Source: Symbiotaphrina buchneri (taxonomy: Eukaryota; Ascomycota; Symbiotaphrinales; Symbiotaphrinaceae). From it: 64,000 nucleotides of DNA. Each line of letters starts with the position of its first letter. Positions within the stretch are counted from its first letter, which is position 1. The stretch is from the NCBI GenBank assembly GCA_001599915.1, contig BCIG01000003.1, forward strand, positions 853,766 to 917,765. The letters are read 5' to 3'. Positions 9,543 through 20,389 of this stretch are shown here, piece after piece. The notes under the pieces were generated by a model that saw nothing but the letters and a program-made list of their open reading frames with translations, was not told where the DNA came from and did no database searches. A program made the translations under genes and the position numbers.

Positions 9543-11720
9543 TCACTTACGCTTGGTCCGCTTTGCAACAGGCTGTTCCGTGGCATCTGTGGCCCGTTTG
9601 AAGGTGCGTTGTGTCTTGGGCCCCGTGGTAGTAACAAAGTTGGATAGAGTTTGTTGTTGCTTCGGTGCTTCGCGTGCCCCAGGGCGTTCCGAACCTGCAT
9701 CTTGTTCGGCCGGGAGGCTATCTTTGGCCCGGAGGTCAGAGACGCTGCTCCAGCTGTCGCGATCGGATCGAAGCCCAGACATCTGTCGATATGTTCGCCG
9801 GATCGTGCGATCGGTAAACGCCTGCAGCTGCTCTTCCGTGGTCCTAGGGTTGTTATCTTCATCTACGGCGAAGTCACTGAGGTTCTCAGGATCAAAGCAA
9901 TTCGACACACGCAGGCGCAGTGACTACAGCATGTTCTTCAGTTCAACTTCATCCCAAAATCTCGTTGGCCAGCTATAGGAGGATCAGTAAGACGTAGTCT
10001 CAATCACTGAGCCCGCTCTCGTAAGCTGTCCAAGTGACCACGACCTAGGTCTTGTGCGACGACAATACTCAAAGCCTCCCAGCAACACACCAGATCTTCA
10101 CTGACAGCAGCTGGTCTAGTCCGCCGGCTCAGATCTGAAGCAGCACAGTAACTCGTAGGCCGGTCCGCCGTTGAACAAATCTCCAGTAGAACGTGCCCTG
10201 CGTCCATGCCGGAGCCAAAGTAGCTGCATCGTGCTGGTGTTGACAGGTGGCAGGGAAGGCTGATGACGTTCAACCCCAGGCATAATGCGACATCATTTGC
10301 CTTTTTGAATATGTCAGGCACAGGTTGAAGTCGATATTGTATTCCTTGCGTGCGACTGTAAGCTCGAGGATTGTCTTTGCGACCAGGTGGTCGAACTCTT
10401 TGCCGAGAAACACCTTGTTCATAACCCTGGATTTGGAGACTATATCGTAGATCTCTTGCACTGGGCCGAAATTCATCCCATTGTCGTGAAGTGTTTCATC
10501 ATAATATATACCTCGAATGATGGTCCTTTTGGCATCCCCTTGAGGAGATTTGCATTTCCAAAGTTCAAGCTCGTCATAATATGCACCGGGAGCACGTGGT
10601 TCAGCCCGCCGCGCCGCCGACTCAGAGCACTTGTGTTCGCCGCCGATGTATGGATGGGTGGGTCCCAGTACCTGCCCGGCTGGGCCGTGGCACCTGCACG
10701 ACAAGGTCGTCCACACTGGCGGCGGTTGGCGTAGGCGGTGGTGAGAGTGTTGAAGGGGGAACAAAAGGCGAGGGCGAGGGCGAAGGCGACTCGTCGTTGT
10801 CGTTGCCATTGTCATTGCCATTGTCGATTCAAAGCTGCACTTAGTACTCATAAGTCAACTTACCGCAGCGGATTCGAGCTAAGAGCTTGCTCTCCTCCGC
10901 GCAGGTGCGCTGGAAGTTCCCCCTCTTTTGAAAGTATGCCTGTCGGGTTGCATACGACGCTGAGACATAAGCAACGGTCAACTCTTCTCCGGCCTTGATG
11001 TCCTGAACTGGTCGAAGGAGTAAGAGGTCTCCGTCCACTCCCTCCCTCTGTTTCGGATCCATTCTCGGATCCACTCCGGGCGCTTTCTTCCTCTTGCTCT
11101 TGCGTTGCCCAGTAACCTTTCCCAGTCTCGCTCTACACCTTGCGCAAACCTTTCTCTCAGCGTCTTGACCCTGGTGCCCCAAGGGCAGGGCGAGGGATGT
11201 CGCTCTGTGCGTCTCGACGACGAGCTGGAAGCAATGTCAATAGTATGCTTCCACTTGTTTGTCTCTGACCATGAAGATAGTGATGACGACCTCCGCATCG
11301 ATGCATACATTTGTCTCTATTATGCTAATGCGAGTCTAACATACCACGAACGACATATTGGTGTTGAATATGCCTGAATGGTTCAGGCACGAAGCCAGGA
11401 TCCACATGTTGCATCATAACATATACCACGAATGATGTCCCTTTGGACACCACGCTGGCTGAAGCCCGAGGGATGGAAATGGCGATACTCGCAACGATGT
11501 AGGGTCGGTCACATCGTTGACCTCCTTGGCTGCCGAACCCTCGTCGCCGGGAATAGGGGCTTCATCGTCGACCGCATCATTGACTTCGTTAGCGGCCGAG
11601 CCCTTGTCACTGGAGCCCTCATTGCTGGAGCTCTTGTCACTGGGAACAGGACCTTCATCGTCACCACCCGGTTGCTCTTGCTCAGTTCTCTCCTAGATTG
11701 GTGGTTAGCTAGATCATAAC
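9543..11720 (-). pseudogene. Decayed multi-exon gene, possibly SET-domain type
   Basis: Minus-strand protein-like blocks separated by stops. From 5' to 3': an acidic Ser/Glu/Asp-rich linker (about 11460-11710); a block at 10860-11180 containing QDIKAGEELTVAYVSASYAT followed by RQAYFQKRGNF; a block at 10270-10560 with DIVSKSRVMNKVFLGKEFDH; a block at 10004-10320 with GSGMDAGHVLLEICSTADRP; and a basic C-terminus at 9543-9925 (VAKRTKRK), like a nuclear localisation signal. The GEELT-x-AYV stretch followed by an Arg and a CxC-like zone resembles the end of a SET methyltransferase domain. Even so, the Asn-His-Ser core was not found, so the assignment is weak. Several frames must be joined without good splice signals, so the locus is probably dead. 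Confidence 0.35.
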
Positions 11721-12998
11721 TATTCAGGCAGTGTGAATATGAGTTCTCACACCCTCATCAGATTGACAGCGATGGGCACAATTCGTTCCTGCTGCGGTGT
11801 GGACGGTGAGGAATTCGTCGACGAACTTGGCTGCACTGTGTCTCTCCTATTAGTTACATGAATGATTGAATCAACATACGAAACTGACGATCCCTGAAGT
11901 AAAACATGATGAACAACTTACCAATACTGGAAAGTAGAGAGAATTGTATTTCTTTCCTAGTAGTATTGGTTGAACGTATTGTGGATGTTCTTCAAGAAGA
12001 TCTCCATTTCCAATGTCCTAGGCTCACCATCTAAAGAAGAAGATGTGATAAGAGGGCTCCTTCAAGTATGGCGGAACAGTGCAGCAAGATGAGGCGATGT
12101 ACGCGGCAATTCTGTTGCCGAGTGCACCTCGTACTGTCTGTTGTTCGTAAAATTGGACAGAGACAGGTTGAACACACCCGAGTACTCCGACAGAAAGTCA
12201 TACAAGCCTACAGGGTTAGTGCTGAATCCATCTGATCTGGTGCAGATATCTTGAAGTGCAAAGCCCCCCAAAATACTATTGCACAGTGGTGGACATTCTC
12301 AAAAGTTTGCCATGGTAGGCATGTGGAACTATCTGCCTGCGATCAGCCTCACTCATAGACTAGAACAGGAAAGTAAAGGTTGCCTCCAGGGCAAGGAAGA
12401 ACAGGCGAAACCTTCCAATATCAACGGAGGAGGGAATTGAGCACCAGACCAGCAAGCCATTGTGCACGTTCTTATAACCGTCCTTGAGAGCAGCGTCGAC
12501 ATATATGTATAGGCAATTGGACTTCTCTTTCGTGATGTCTCAATCGTGTATAAACACCATGCTCGAAGTTCATGCCGGAACCGATAGAAATGAAGGTAGA
12601 TCTCCATTTGCCAGGACAACATCGTATACTCCCCAGAGCTTGCGGAGTTGACCGACGTGCCTGTTAGGAGGAATCCTACTACTTACGACCAGACGCTGGC
12701 TTAAGAAGCTCCGGGCCGGAACACAGGTGCCTTGTGCATATCCAGAATACCTCCAGCAAACGTTATTAACTCCCCGGAGTCGTCCCTTCAAGACGGCATC
12801 GAACATTTCAAGCTGCCAGTCTTTGTCCTGCCAAGTGACGCGTATAGGTGTCGACAATGGTAGGACTCTTCCAGATTTTTCAACTTTTTCACAGCTGTCA
12901 TCCCGCAGAGAAAGTTTGGTTTTCTTCCGCATTTGAGCAAGAGTTGCTCCAAGTTCGTAGCACCGGAGCTGAGCTCCAGGATCTTACTCAGTGTCTTT
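11721..12998 (-). pseudogene. Degenerate coding-like sequence, unassigned
   Basis: Minus-strand open stretches at 12570-12932 (TWQDKDWQLEMFDAVLKGRL) and just upstream, in another frame, around 12880-13020 (ENEKTLSKILELSSGATNLE) have clear protein character but do not share a frame. About 12062-12271 has a further weaker stretch. They sit between the two better-preserved decayed blocks and may link them into one locus. No domain is recognised. Confidence 0.3.
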
Positions 12999-15600
12999 TC
13001 ATTCTCCTCGTTCCAATTTCTTGGTAGCTTGAACAGATCTCTTAGCTAGCCCTAAAATATACGAAGGCTGGAAGCTATAATATAACAACATCCAAGCTCG
13101 TTGCAAACGCTTTTTCTGCGAGCATCGGGGTTCGTTGATGTGGTGCTGCACACCCGTCCTCTCCAGCTCCTCTCGGACCTGGCCGGCGTCTCGGGCCAGT
13201 CGACGCCGCCAGGCGTCGTAGTCAGCAAAGTTCCGCACGGTATCAGGTGCCCAGGCGGGCGTGATCACCGACTGGTCCGGGTGGTCGTAGGCATCACCGG
13301 CCATCGGCTCTCCGTCGCCATCGTCGTCCTTACTCCCGGTGGGGAAGACCATGGGGGTGCCATCAGGGGCGACGAAGGGGTGTCCGTCATGCTGACACAT
13401 CTTCCGGATCTTCACATCGGCCTTGAAAATGTTCTCGAAAATGTCCGTCTGCTTCGACCGGATATGACCGTTATATACGGCCATCTTGAACGTGCCCACC
13501 ACGAAATCACTCAGATGGCATCGACGAAGGTCATGGAGCTCAACTGCGTCCACGATGACAAAACTGGCCGGATTTGGGTCTACAGAAGGCGTTGGTTCAT
13601 CACATGCTTCGAGGTTACGGGAGTCTTGCTTGTGAATGGTGGGTTGGGAGGGGGGTCCTTCAAGGCGTGAGACGCACGAGTACTGGATCTGGTATCCCTC
13701 CTGGCATTTTGAAGCAGCATGATGTGGAGTACTAATATGCCATGACAGTCAGCTCCTGGACCTTAGATACTCTCGGATGACACTTACCTTTCACGAGTTC
13801 GGATCCAATTTGCAATAAGCAGCTTTTATTCTGCTGCTAGTCCATAATAATGCGCGCATTGCTGCATGGTGACAACGTCCCAGTGGAATGGAAAAAGAAA
13901 AGGATCATCCTAAGACGAATCCATACCAGATCCGTCGACGCTGCTCATCACTCGTATAGTAGGAGCTGCATCTTGGAGCTGCAAGCCGCGAACGATCGGA
14001 TACAGCTTCAGATGATGCCAGTTGCGAAGGACCTCAGTATCTTTCAAAGGAACTTCTGGTTGGTCTACATCAACACTCGTCTGCGTTATAGCAGTCTAAA
14101 GTTCAAAAGCCCTGAATACAATCAGTTATAGTTTGTAGATATCATGTCGTGTACTTGCACTTACAGATTGGATTTTTTGCTGGGCTGTATTTCCAGGGAT
14201 ACGTAGTCATCAAGTAACGTCTCAAAGGCATCATCGATAGGACCCGCTGCACAAGTGCCACAATCAAGGCCGGTCCGATTACGATATTTAAGTTCTTTGT
14301 AATAGTGACGGTATTTGGGATTGAATGGCGATGCTTAGGTTGGATCCTTCAAAGGACTAGTTGTAGTCGAACGACCAACCGCTCTGGATTCCTGGCCGCC
14401 TTCGTTCTGATCTTGATGCCAAGTTTGATCGTCAACAGCTGGGAATTCAGTTATGGATTACTGGCCGGCTTATCCAGATCTTGATGCAGGCAGGCGATTC
14501 CAGAGCGTCTGTAGTGCTCTCTGCTTCCTCCGGGTCCCACCACATATCTGCGTTTATTGGCCACAAATGTCGCCGGGGGAAAAATCGGAGGTCTGGTCTG
14601 TGTGCTGGCCTCTCTACTTGTGGAGGTCTCGGAGATTTGAGGTCCGGTCTGTGTACCGGCCTCTCTACTTGTCGAAGTCTGGGAGATTCGAGGTCCAGTC
14701 TGTATGCCGGCCTCTTTATACTAAGAACAGTCAGTATCGATGATTGAAATAGCAAGAAGATCCTACCTTGGCATTCGATCTCTGTCTATCCGCCTCAACG
14801 GTCTTACCGGCTTCCGCCGCTTGTCGTAACTTACTCTCCTCTACCAATAGCACGCTTCTGAGCTCGCTGGTCTGGGGTTTGCTTGCGCCATGCCTGCAGT
14901 GCTCCGCCTCACCATCAGCATGAAGGCACAGACGGCGTACCGTATCCACCCCTCTCCAGGTTGTGCCTGGCACACCTGGTGCGCCATTCCTTGTCTTTCT
15001 TGTCGAACTTGCGTATGTCCCGTAACAGTCTTGCTGGGATGCCCGGGATCCTGGTCACCGCCGTGTCCGGTATTTAGAAGACCTTTCCACCCGCATCCAG
15101 CATCGGACCAAAGCAAGGGTGGTTCTCGACCGGGCGAATGTCGATGATAGGGTACTTATTCCAACGTTCCGATGCACAAATGATCTTGGCGTCAGGATGG
15201 TTAATCTTGTTGAAAATAATGTACCTCTAGGTTCCTCCTCGCATCATTGCCCGCATTGTGCCCACCATCGGACTTGATCCTCTTTTGTATGATACCAACA
15301 TTGTTATTGGTCCTGATCTTCCGATGGTCTTAGGATCGTATAACGTTCGTGTTATGCCGTACTTGCCCACGAATCCTGCTAAACTTCGAGGGAGAAGATC
15401 AGGTGGTACACATTCGGCAACATATTGTGTGTCGAACGTTGCGACCGCGCTACAATAGCTGTATCGTAGAGACCAATGTTGAACTGTCTTTTGATTGACC
15501 GGGCATCTCCGGAAAAGTTGTGTCTAACAAGGACCACCCTACGGGTTTGGGCCCCGATGCCGATGAACACCCGCGGCCTGTTGTAAACCCTATGCATCTT
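12999..15600 (-). pseudogene. Decayed spliced gene of unknown family with point stop codons
   Basis: A protein of unknown family. Exons can be joined in one frame through canonical introns, for example 14112-14164 (53 nt) and 13732-13787 (56 nt, GCTGAC branch point). The joined frame includes FNPKYRHYYKELKYRNRTG, LDCGTCAAGPIDDAFETLLD, LRNWHHLKLYPIVRGLQL, QEGYQIQYSCVSRLEG and KMCQHDGHPFVAPDGTPMVF. It is interrupted by isolated TAA or TAG codons near 14342, 14098 and 13832. Further upstream, blocks reading INHPDAKIICASERWNKYP and PARLLRDIRKFDKKDKEWR are also separated by single stops (near 15075 and 15228), then two TGA codons near 14911-14917. The pattern is that of a once-functional spliced gene inactivated by substitutions rather than by large rearrangement. 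Function unknown. Confidence 0.55.
14587..14721. repeat. 51-bp tandem repeat inside decayed gene
   Basis: Two full copies (14607-14657 and 14658-14708) plus partial copies on both sides. The unit begins ggcctctctacttgt and ends with ggtccggtctgtgta. On the minus strand it encodes a 17-residue unit (PxxRxDLxSPRxxQVER) because 51 is a multiple of three, so it was probably an in-frame Pro/Arg-rich repeat of the former protein. Confidence 0.8.
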
Positions 15601-16505
15601 GTCACTTCCCCCCGCAGGGTGGTCCTATCCTAGTGGCCTCACGAAGTTGATCGATCGAAAGGACTTTCTGTTTTTTTGTCGCCAACCCGTCAAGGCTTAA
15701 GGAGAGGTCATTTAGCCAGGTTATATATGAATGACAAGCACTTATATAGTAGGTATATGGTGGTAAGTAGTAGAGGATAAGATACAAGGTAAAACCGGTT
15801 ACAGAAACAGAAAGAACCTCAAGCCATGAAAGGACTGCCCGCCTTTATATAATGTCGTGGACATGTTTGCTTGAGATGATTCAACAACGGCCTGTTTGCT
15901 AACCCCGCACCGGCAAGTGCTGAATTAACCTTGACAGCATTTTATGTGACTCAACTGAATTTATTTCATGCGCACCTCAACCCCTAAACAACCTCTTTCC
16001 CCTGACCCCTTTCTCAGATAAAATCAAGCCTCGGTACGAATATTCCGAAGTCTCCGGGCCGTCTGGACTTACCCCTGCAAGCCCTAGTCCGTAGTCCAGC
16101 GGTCAGCGCTAGCGCTCAGCCCTAAAGCAACGGGCCAGCCAACCCCAAGCATTGCCGTTAGTCATAGCGTCCCGCAACGGCGCACCTCGCCTTGCCCAAG
16201 ACAGCTTAAGGCGTGCAGCTATACGTCTTTCTCAGGCAAACAGCGCGTCATTCTGTGTCAGCGCTGTGGGACCTAGCCGGACTTCCAGACGAAGTGGGAA
16301 ATAATATGGAGCAACAGGGCACACGCAGGCCTGCAAGCCAAGTTTTTCTTCTCTTTTGCCTCCGGTCCCGTAAACCCTTGATTGTGTCAACAACCGGTCG
16401 GTCCATCGACGATTGCGCCCGCGTTTTCTCCAGGGTCTGGTTTCAATTTGCGGGGTTGAGTTGCTACATACCTCATCATAGTGTAGAGAGACAGAGCCCG
16501 CCGCT
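15601..16505. other. Intergenic region upstream of permease
   Basis: No gene is supported. The region is moderately AT-rich near 15700-15790 and holds the presumed promoters of the decayed minus-strand gene and the permease. Confidence 0.5.
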
Positions 16506-19366
16506 ATGCCTCGTCGCACGCATAAAGAATACGTCGAAGATGAGTTGGAGTTGGAGAGGCTGGGGCATAAAGGGGAGCTGAGTCGGAATTTCTCGTCCTT
16601 GTGCGTACACATATCCAAAGCATGAGCATGCGAGCCAGGATCGCTGATGAGATGTGTCATAGAGCGATGTTGGGATTGGCGTTTGCTATTTTGAACGTAC
16701 GTCGCCACCACGTCCAACCGTCCAACGAGTGAAGTTTGTGAACCGAACTGACAAGTCTGGGGCGGAATAGTCATGGACTGCCTTGTCCGCCAGTCTGTCC
16801 CTTGCGCTGCCGAGTGGTGGGCCAACGTCAGTCATTTGGGGTCAGTAGAGCCGAAGCCGCGATTGGAAAAGGACGTGTATACTGAGATTAAAATCATTGC
16901 AGGACTGGTCACAGCCGGAATATGCAATCTGTGCATCGCGGCGTCGTTGGCGGAGTTCCTTTCCGCATATCCCACGTATGTTGCCCTCGAGCTGCTTGTT
17001 GTTGGCGAGCGTTGTGTTCTGACGAGCTGGAAGTGCTGGAGGACAGTATCACTGGGTCGCAGGTAAGCAGCAGTCCTATGAAGCTGCCATTTGACGTTGT
17101 GCTAATTGTGCGGTCTATAGTCAGTACGTATTATCGCCGCTGTCCATATGAGTGTTGTTTGCTAAAGAATACACAGTTAGCTGGAAGAGATGGGTTCCTC
17201 TCCTATCATGGATTACTGGCTGGATCAATGTCTCTGGCTGGGTTCGTCCTTCTCGCCCTTTCTTTTTTGTGGCATATGACTGATAGCATACTCAGATAGC
17301 ACTGGTTGCTTCCGGCGGTCTCCTGGGCAGCCAGCTCATTCTCGGGATAATCTCATTCATGCATCCTGTGAGTCTACCTCTATGTGCTCTCCAGCAGCAA
17401 AAACCAATATAAGAAACTGACTCCTTGGTCCCAGGACTACGTGTCGCAAAGATGGCATCAATTCCTGATCTACATCGGGTACAACATTGTAGCATTCATA
17501 GTCAACGCCTTCATGAACTCGTCGCTGCCTGTCATCACCCAGACTGCCTGTACGTCTTTGCTTACTCCATCTCGGTTCCTATTCTCCAGCAGACTGACGG
17601 GTGGGTCGAGCAAGTCATCTGGTCCATAACGGGGTTCGTCGTCATCTCCATCACGGTTCTGGCGTGTGCATCTCCGACTTATGCATCTGGCTCGTGAGTC
17701 ATCTAAGTGACCCTCTTTGAACAGTCCATTTCCTGACTTGAGCAGCTTTGTATTCCGGAATTTCATCAATGAGACGGGCTGTAAGTATTCAATCCAGAGC
17801 TTCCTTCAGTCCTTACTCTCGGTCTAACTCTGACAGGGCCTGACGGCATCGCGTGGCTTCTGGGAGTGAGTACATGAGCAACTCAGAGGCAGCGTACATA
17901 CTAACAACATAAAGCTGCTCCAAGCCGGTCTCGGACTCACAGGCTTCGTAAGTACCACCAAGCCCACTGCTCAACTTCTCTAATTGACCTTCCTATCCAG
18001 GACGCCGTCGCACACATGATCGAAGGCAAATCTCCCTGCTTCCCCCGCATGATCAATCTTCCCTGCACCCTCCAGCCGTATCTAACACTACCCGCAGAGA
18101 TCCCGCACGCCTCGCGCGAAGGGCCTAAGATCATGATCGCTTGCGTCGCCATCGGCGTGTTCACGGGCTTCGTCTTCCTGACCATCCTGCTGTTCATCCC
18201 GGGCAACATCGACGACGTCATCTCCTCTAGTGCCGGCCCGCTGCTGCAGATCTTCTATAACGCGACGCAAAACAATGCCGGAGCGATTTGTTTGCTGATG
18301 TACGTCCCTACACCCCGCGCTCGCTTCTTTCTGGTCCTCGGGTGGGGAGGAGGGGAGAGTGGGAAGTTGTTGTTGCTGATCTTAATCCGTGGCTCGCAGA
18401 TTCCCGCTTGTGTGTCTCCTCTTCGCGACGATTAGCATCATGACGACGAGCAGCCGCATGACATATGCCTTTGCCAGGTTTGTCCTTTCCTCTCCATTCA
18501 GATGAATACGCATACGCGGCAACATGCCGCTCAAACAATCCACTAACACACGTTCTCCATCCAGAGACGGCGGACTCCCCGCCTCGCGGTTCTTCGCAAA
18601 AGTGCACCCGAAACTCGAGCTGCCGCTGAACGCGCTCTACCTGACCACCGCGCTGGTGATTATCTTCGGCTGCATCTTCCTCGGCTCGTCCAGGTACGCC
18701 GCATTCTCTGGCACTGTACGCCTCCTGATTCAGAAAAGCTGATATCGGATTGGACAGTGCCTTCAACGCCATTATCTCGGCGTCGGTTGTCGCGCTGGGC
18801 GTCTCGTATGGCATGCCGATTGCTGTCAACTGTCTCCGTGGGCGCAAGATGTTGCCCGAGCGGCATTTCGTGCTTCCGGGCCCGACGGGGTGGATTGCGA
18901 ATCTGGTGAGTCTTGCATGCATGCTCCGCCGGTGCCGACTGTGATCTGTACCTCCTGGCCGATTCGAGATGCTGACATGGTGCAGATCGGCCTCGCATAC
19001 ATCATCGTGACGACCGTGCTCTTCCTGTTCCCACCGGACTTGCCCGTGACGGGTAGTAACATGAGTACGTCCCATCGCCCCTCTTCCGTTCAACTGCGGT
19101 CCTCGCGTGCTTAGTTGCTGACGGTGGAGCAAACAGATTACTGCGTCGTCGCCTTCTTCATCGTCCTCGTCGTGTCGACCGTGCAGTGGTTCGTCGACGG
19201 GCGCAGGAACTTCACCGGCCCGCGCATCGACGTCAAAGGCTTGCAGTCCGGCGAGACAATGGGCATCCCCGTCGATGGCGCCCAGAGTCCCGAGACCGGT
19301 GGAGATGCGGAGAAGTTTGGCCCTTCGGAAGGAGAGGATGCGGGCAAGCGCGTTGTTGCGGCTTAG
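16506..19366 (+). CDS. Choline/GABA-type amino-acid permease (APC family)
   Basis: A plasma-membrane permease of about 515 residues in the fungal amino acid/choline (Hnm1/Uga4-like) branch of the APC superfamily. It is split into more than ten small exons with short introns. The ATG at 16506 opens a charged cytosolic leader (MPRRTHKEYVEDELE); exon 2 supplies MLGLAFAIL, exon 3 SWTALSASLSLALPSGGPTS. Diagnostic segments follow in order: AGGQYHWVA, RWVPLLSWITGWINVSGW, GLLGSQLILGIISFMHP, the NETGWPDGIAWLLG stretch, GFDAVAHMIEEIPHASREGP, TTSSRMTYAFARDGGLPASRFF, then LPVTGSNMNYCVVAF and FVDGRRNFTGPR near the end. Twelve membrane helices are expected. An intron near 17064-17175 can be spliced as one intron (giving AVSW) or with a tiny exon. 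All key segments are in frame after splicing, so the gene looks intact. Confidence 0.85.
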
Positions 19367-20389
19367 CTCTTTGTTTAGGAAGAAGGGTTGTTGGATATGG
19401 GGGTTTGGGATGATGGGAGAAGACATCGGCCTGCGCCGTCGGTGTGCTTTCTGAGTACTAGGGGGCGAGGACGATGGGCCTGGTGTGTATGTGCTGGAGA
19501 ACGGAGAGGACGGAATAGAGAGATATATTGATCTGTTTTGAGATAGTGGGAACCAGTTGGTATTGCTTTTGCTCCAGGGACCAGATTGCATAGCCACCAG
19601 ATTCGCTGCATCTCTGCTTCTCAGACCGTCTTAACGAGAGGCAAGAAGCATCTGCTTAACTTCTGCTTCCCCAGTCGCACACCTCACTCAAAGCCCCAAA
19701 GCAGCGTGCTCCCCCCCAGATTCGCACTCACAGCGATGGCCAGACCCACGGCTCATTATTCATATCTTGATAAGCGGCACAGCACCTCGGGTGTCGTAAG
19801 ACAAGGGCCTTACTCCTGAGGATTGTCGGTGACGGCCCGACAGGGTTATGGCCGACGTGCGGGGAAGCTCAGTGAACGGGGGAAGCGGTGTGGGGAAGGT
19901 GCGGAGAACACAGGGGCATGATGCCTAAAACTCAGAATTGGTCCACACAAATTGACCTGAAAACAGGGAGTGAAAAACGGGATACGCGGAAAAAGCCCCA
20001 GCAGGTGTTATTCCCGCTAGTGTCTCCAAATTGGGGATGAGTGCATGGAAGCTCCCGCGCTTGGCTTGTTTACAGCGCCTGATGATCTTTAACGCAATCA
20101 CCGCTAGGGCATGACGGCGCAGATGATCCTGGGTCGCTTCCTTTTTCCATACCTACCCCGGCCACTTGCAAGATGTTGAGTCTGATCCCTTGCGATGGAC
20201 TGTTGGGGAAGTGCGGGGAAAAGCGAGCAGCATGGTGGAATCCAGGATAGAGAAAAAGCATGCTCGATCTCCTGAAGAAGCAGATATGATATATCTCCCG
20301 TAACCCGAAGACCACCATCCCTCTCATCACCCTTCCCATCCCCAGGATCCCCTCTCATCACTCTTAACACAGTCTCCACACATCCCACC
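19367..20389. other. Intergenic region, MFS promoter
   Basis: A 1-kb spacer between two genes on the same strand. No gene is recognised. The last 90 bases before the MFS start are rich in CT and contain repeated ctctcatcac words, a typical fungal leader. Confidence 0.5.

Noticed and set aside
10490-11456. A repeated motif of about 45 bases (catcataa.atatacc.cgaatgatg) at 10497 and 11408
   Set aside because: Similarity is short and ends abruptly on both sides. It could be a remnant of duplication, but it does not define an element.
15258-15458. Plus-strand open frame beginning with a plausible protein sequence (GLDPLLYDTNIVIGPDLP)
   Set aside because: It is antisense to minus-strand blocks with stronger coding character and has no domain or continuation.
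9000-16000. Starship-type or other large mobile element as cause of the graveyard
   Set aside because: No tyrosine recombinase, terminal repeat or target duplication was seen; decay of resident genes explains the region as well.
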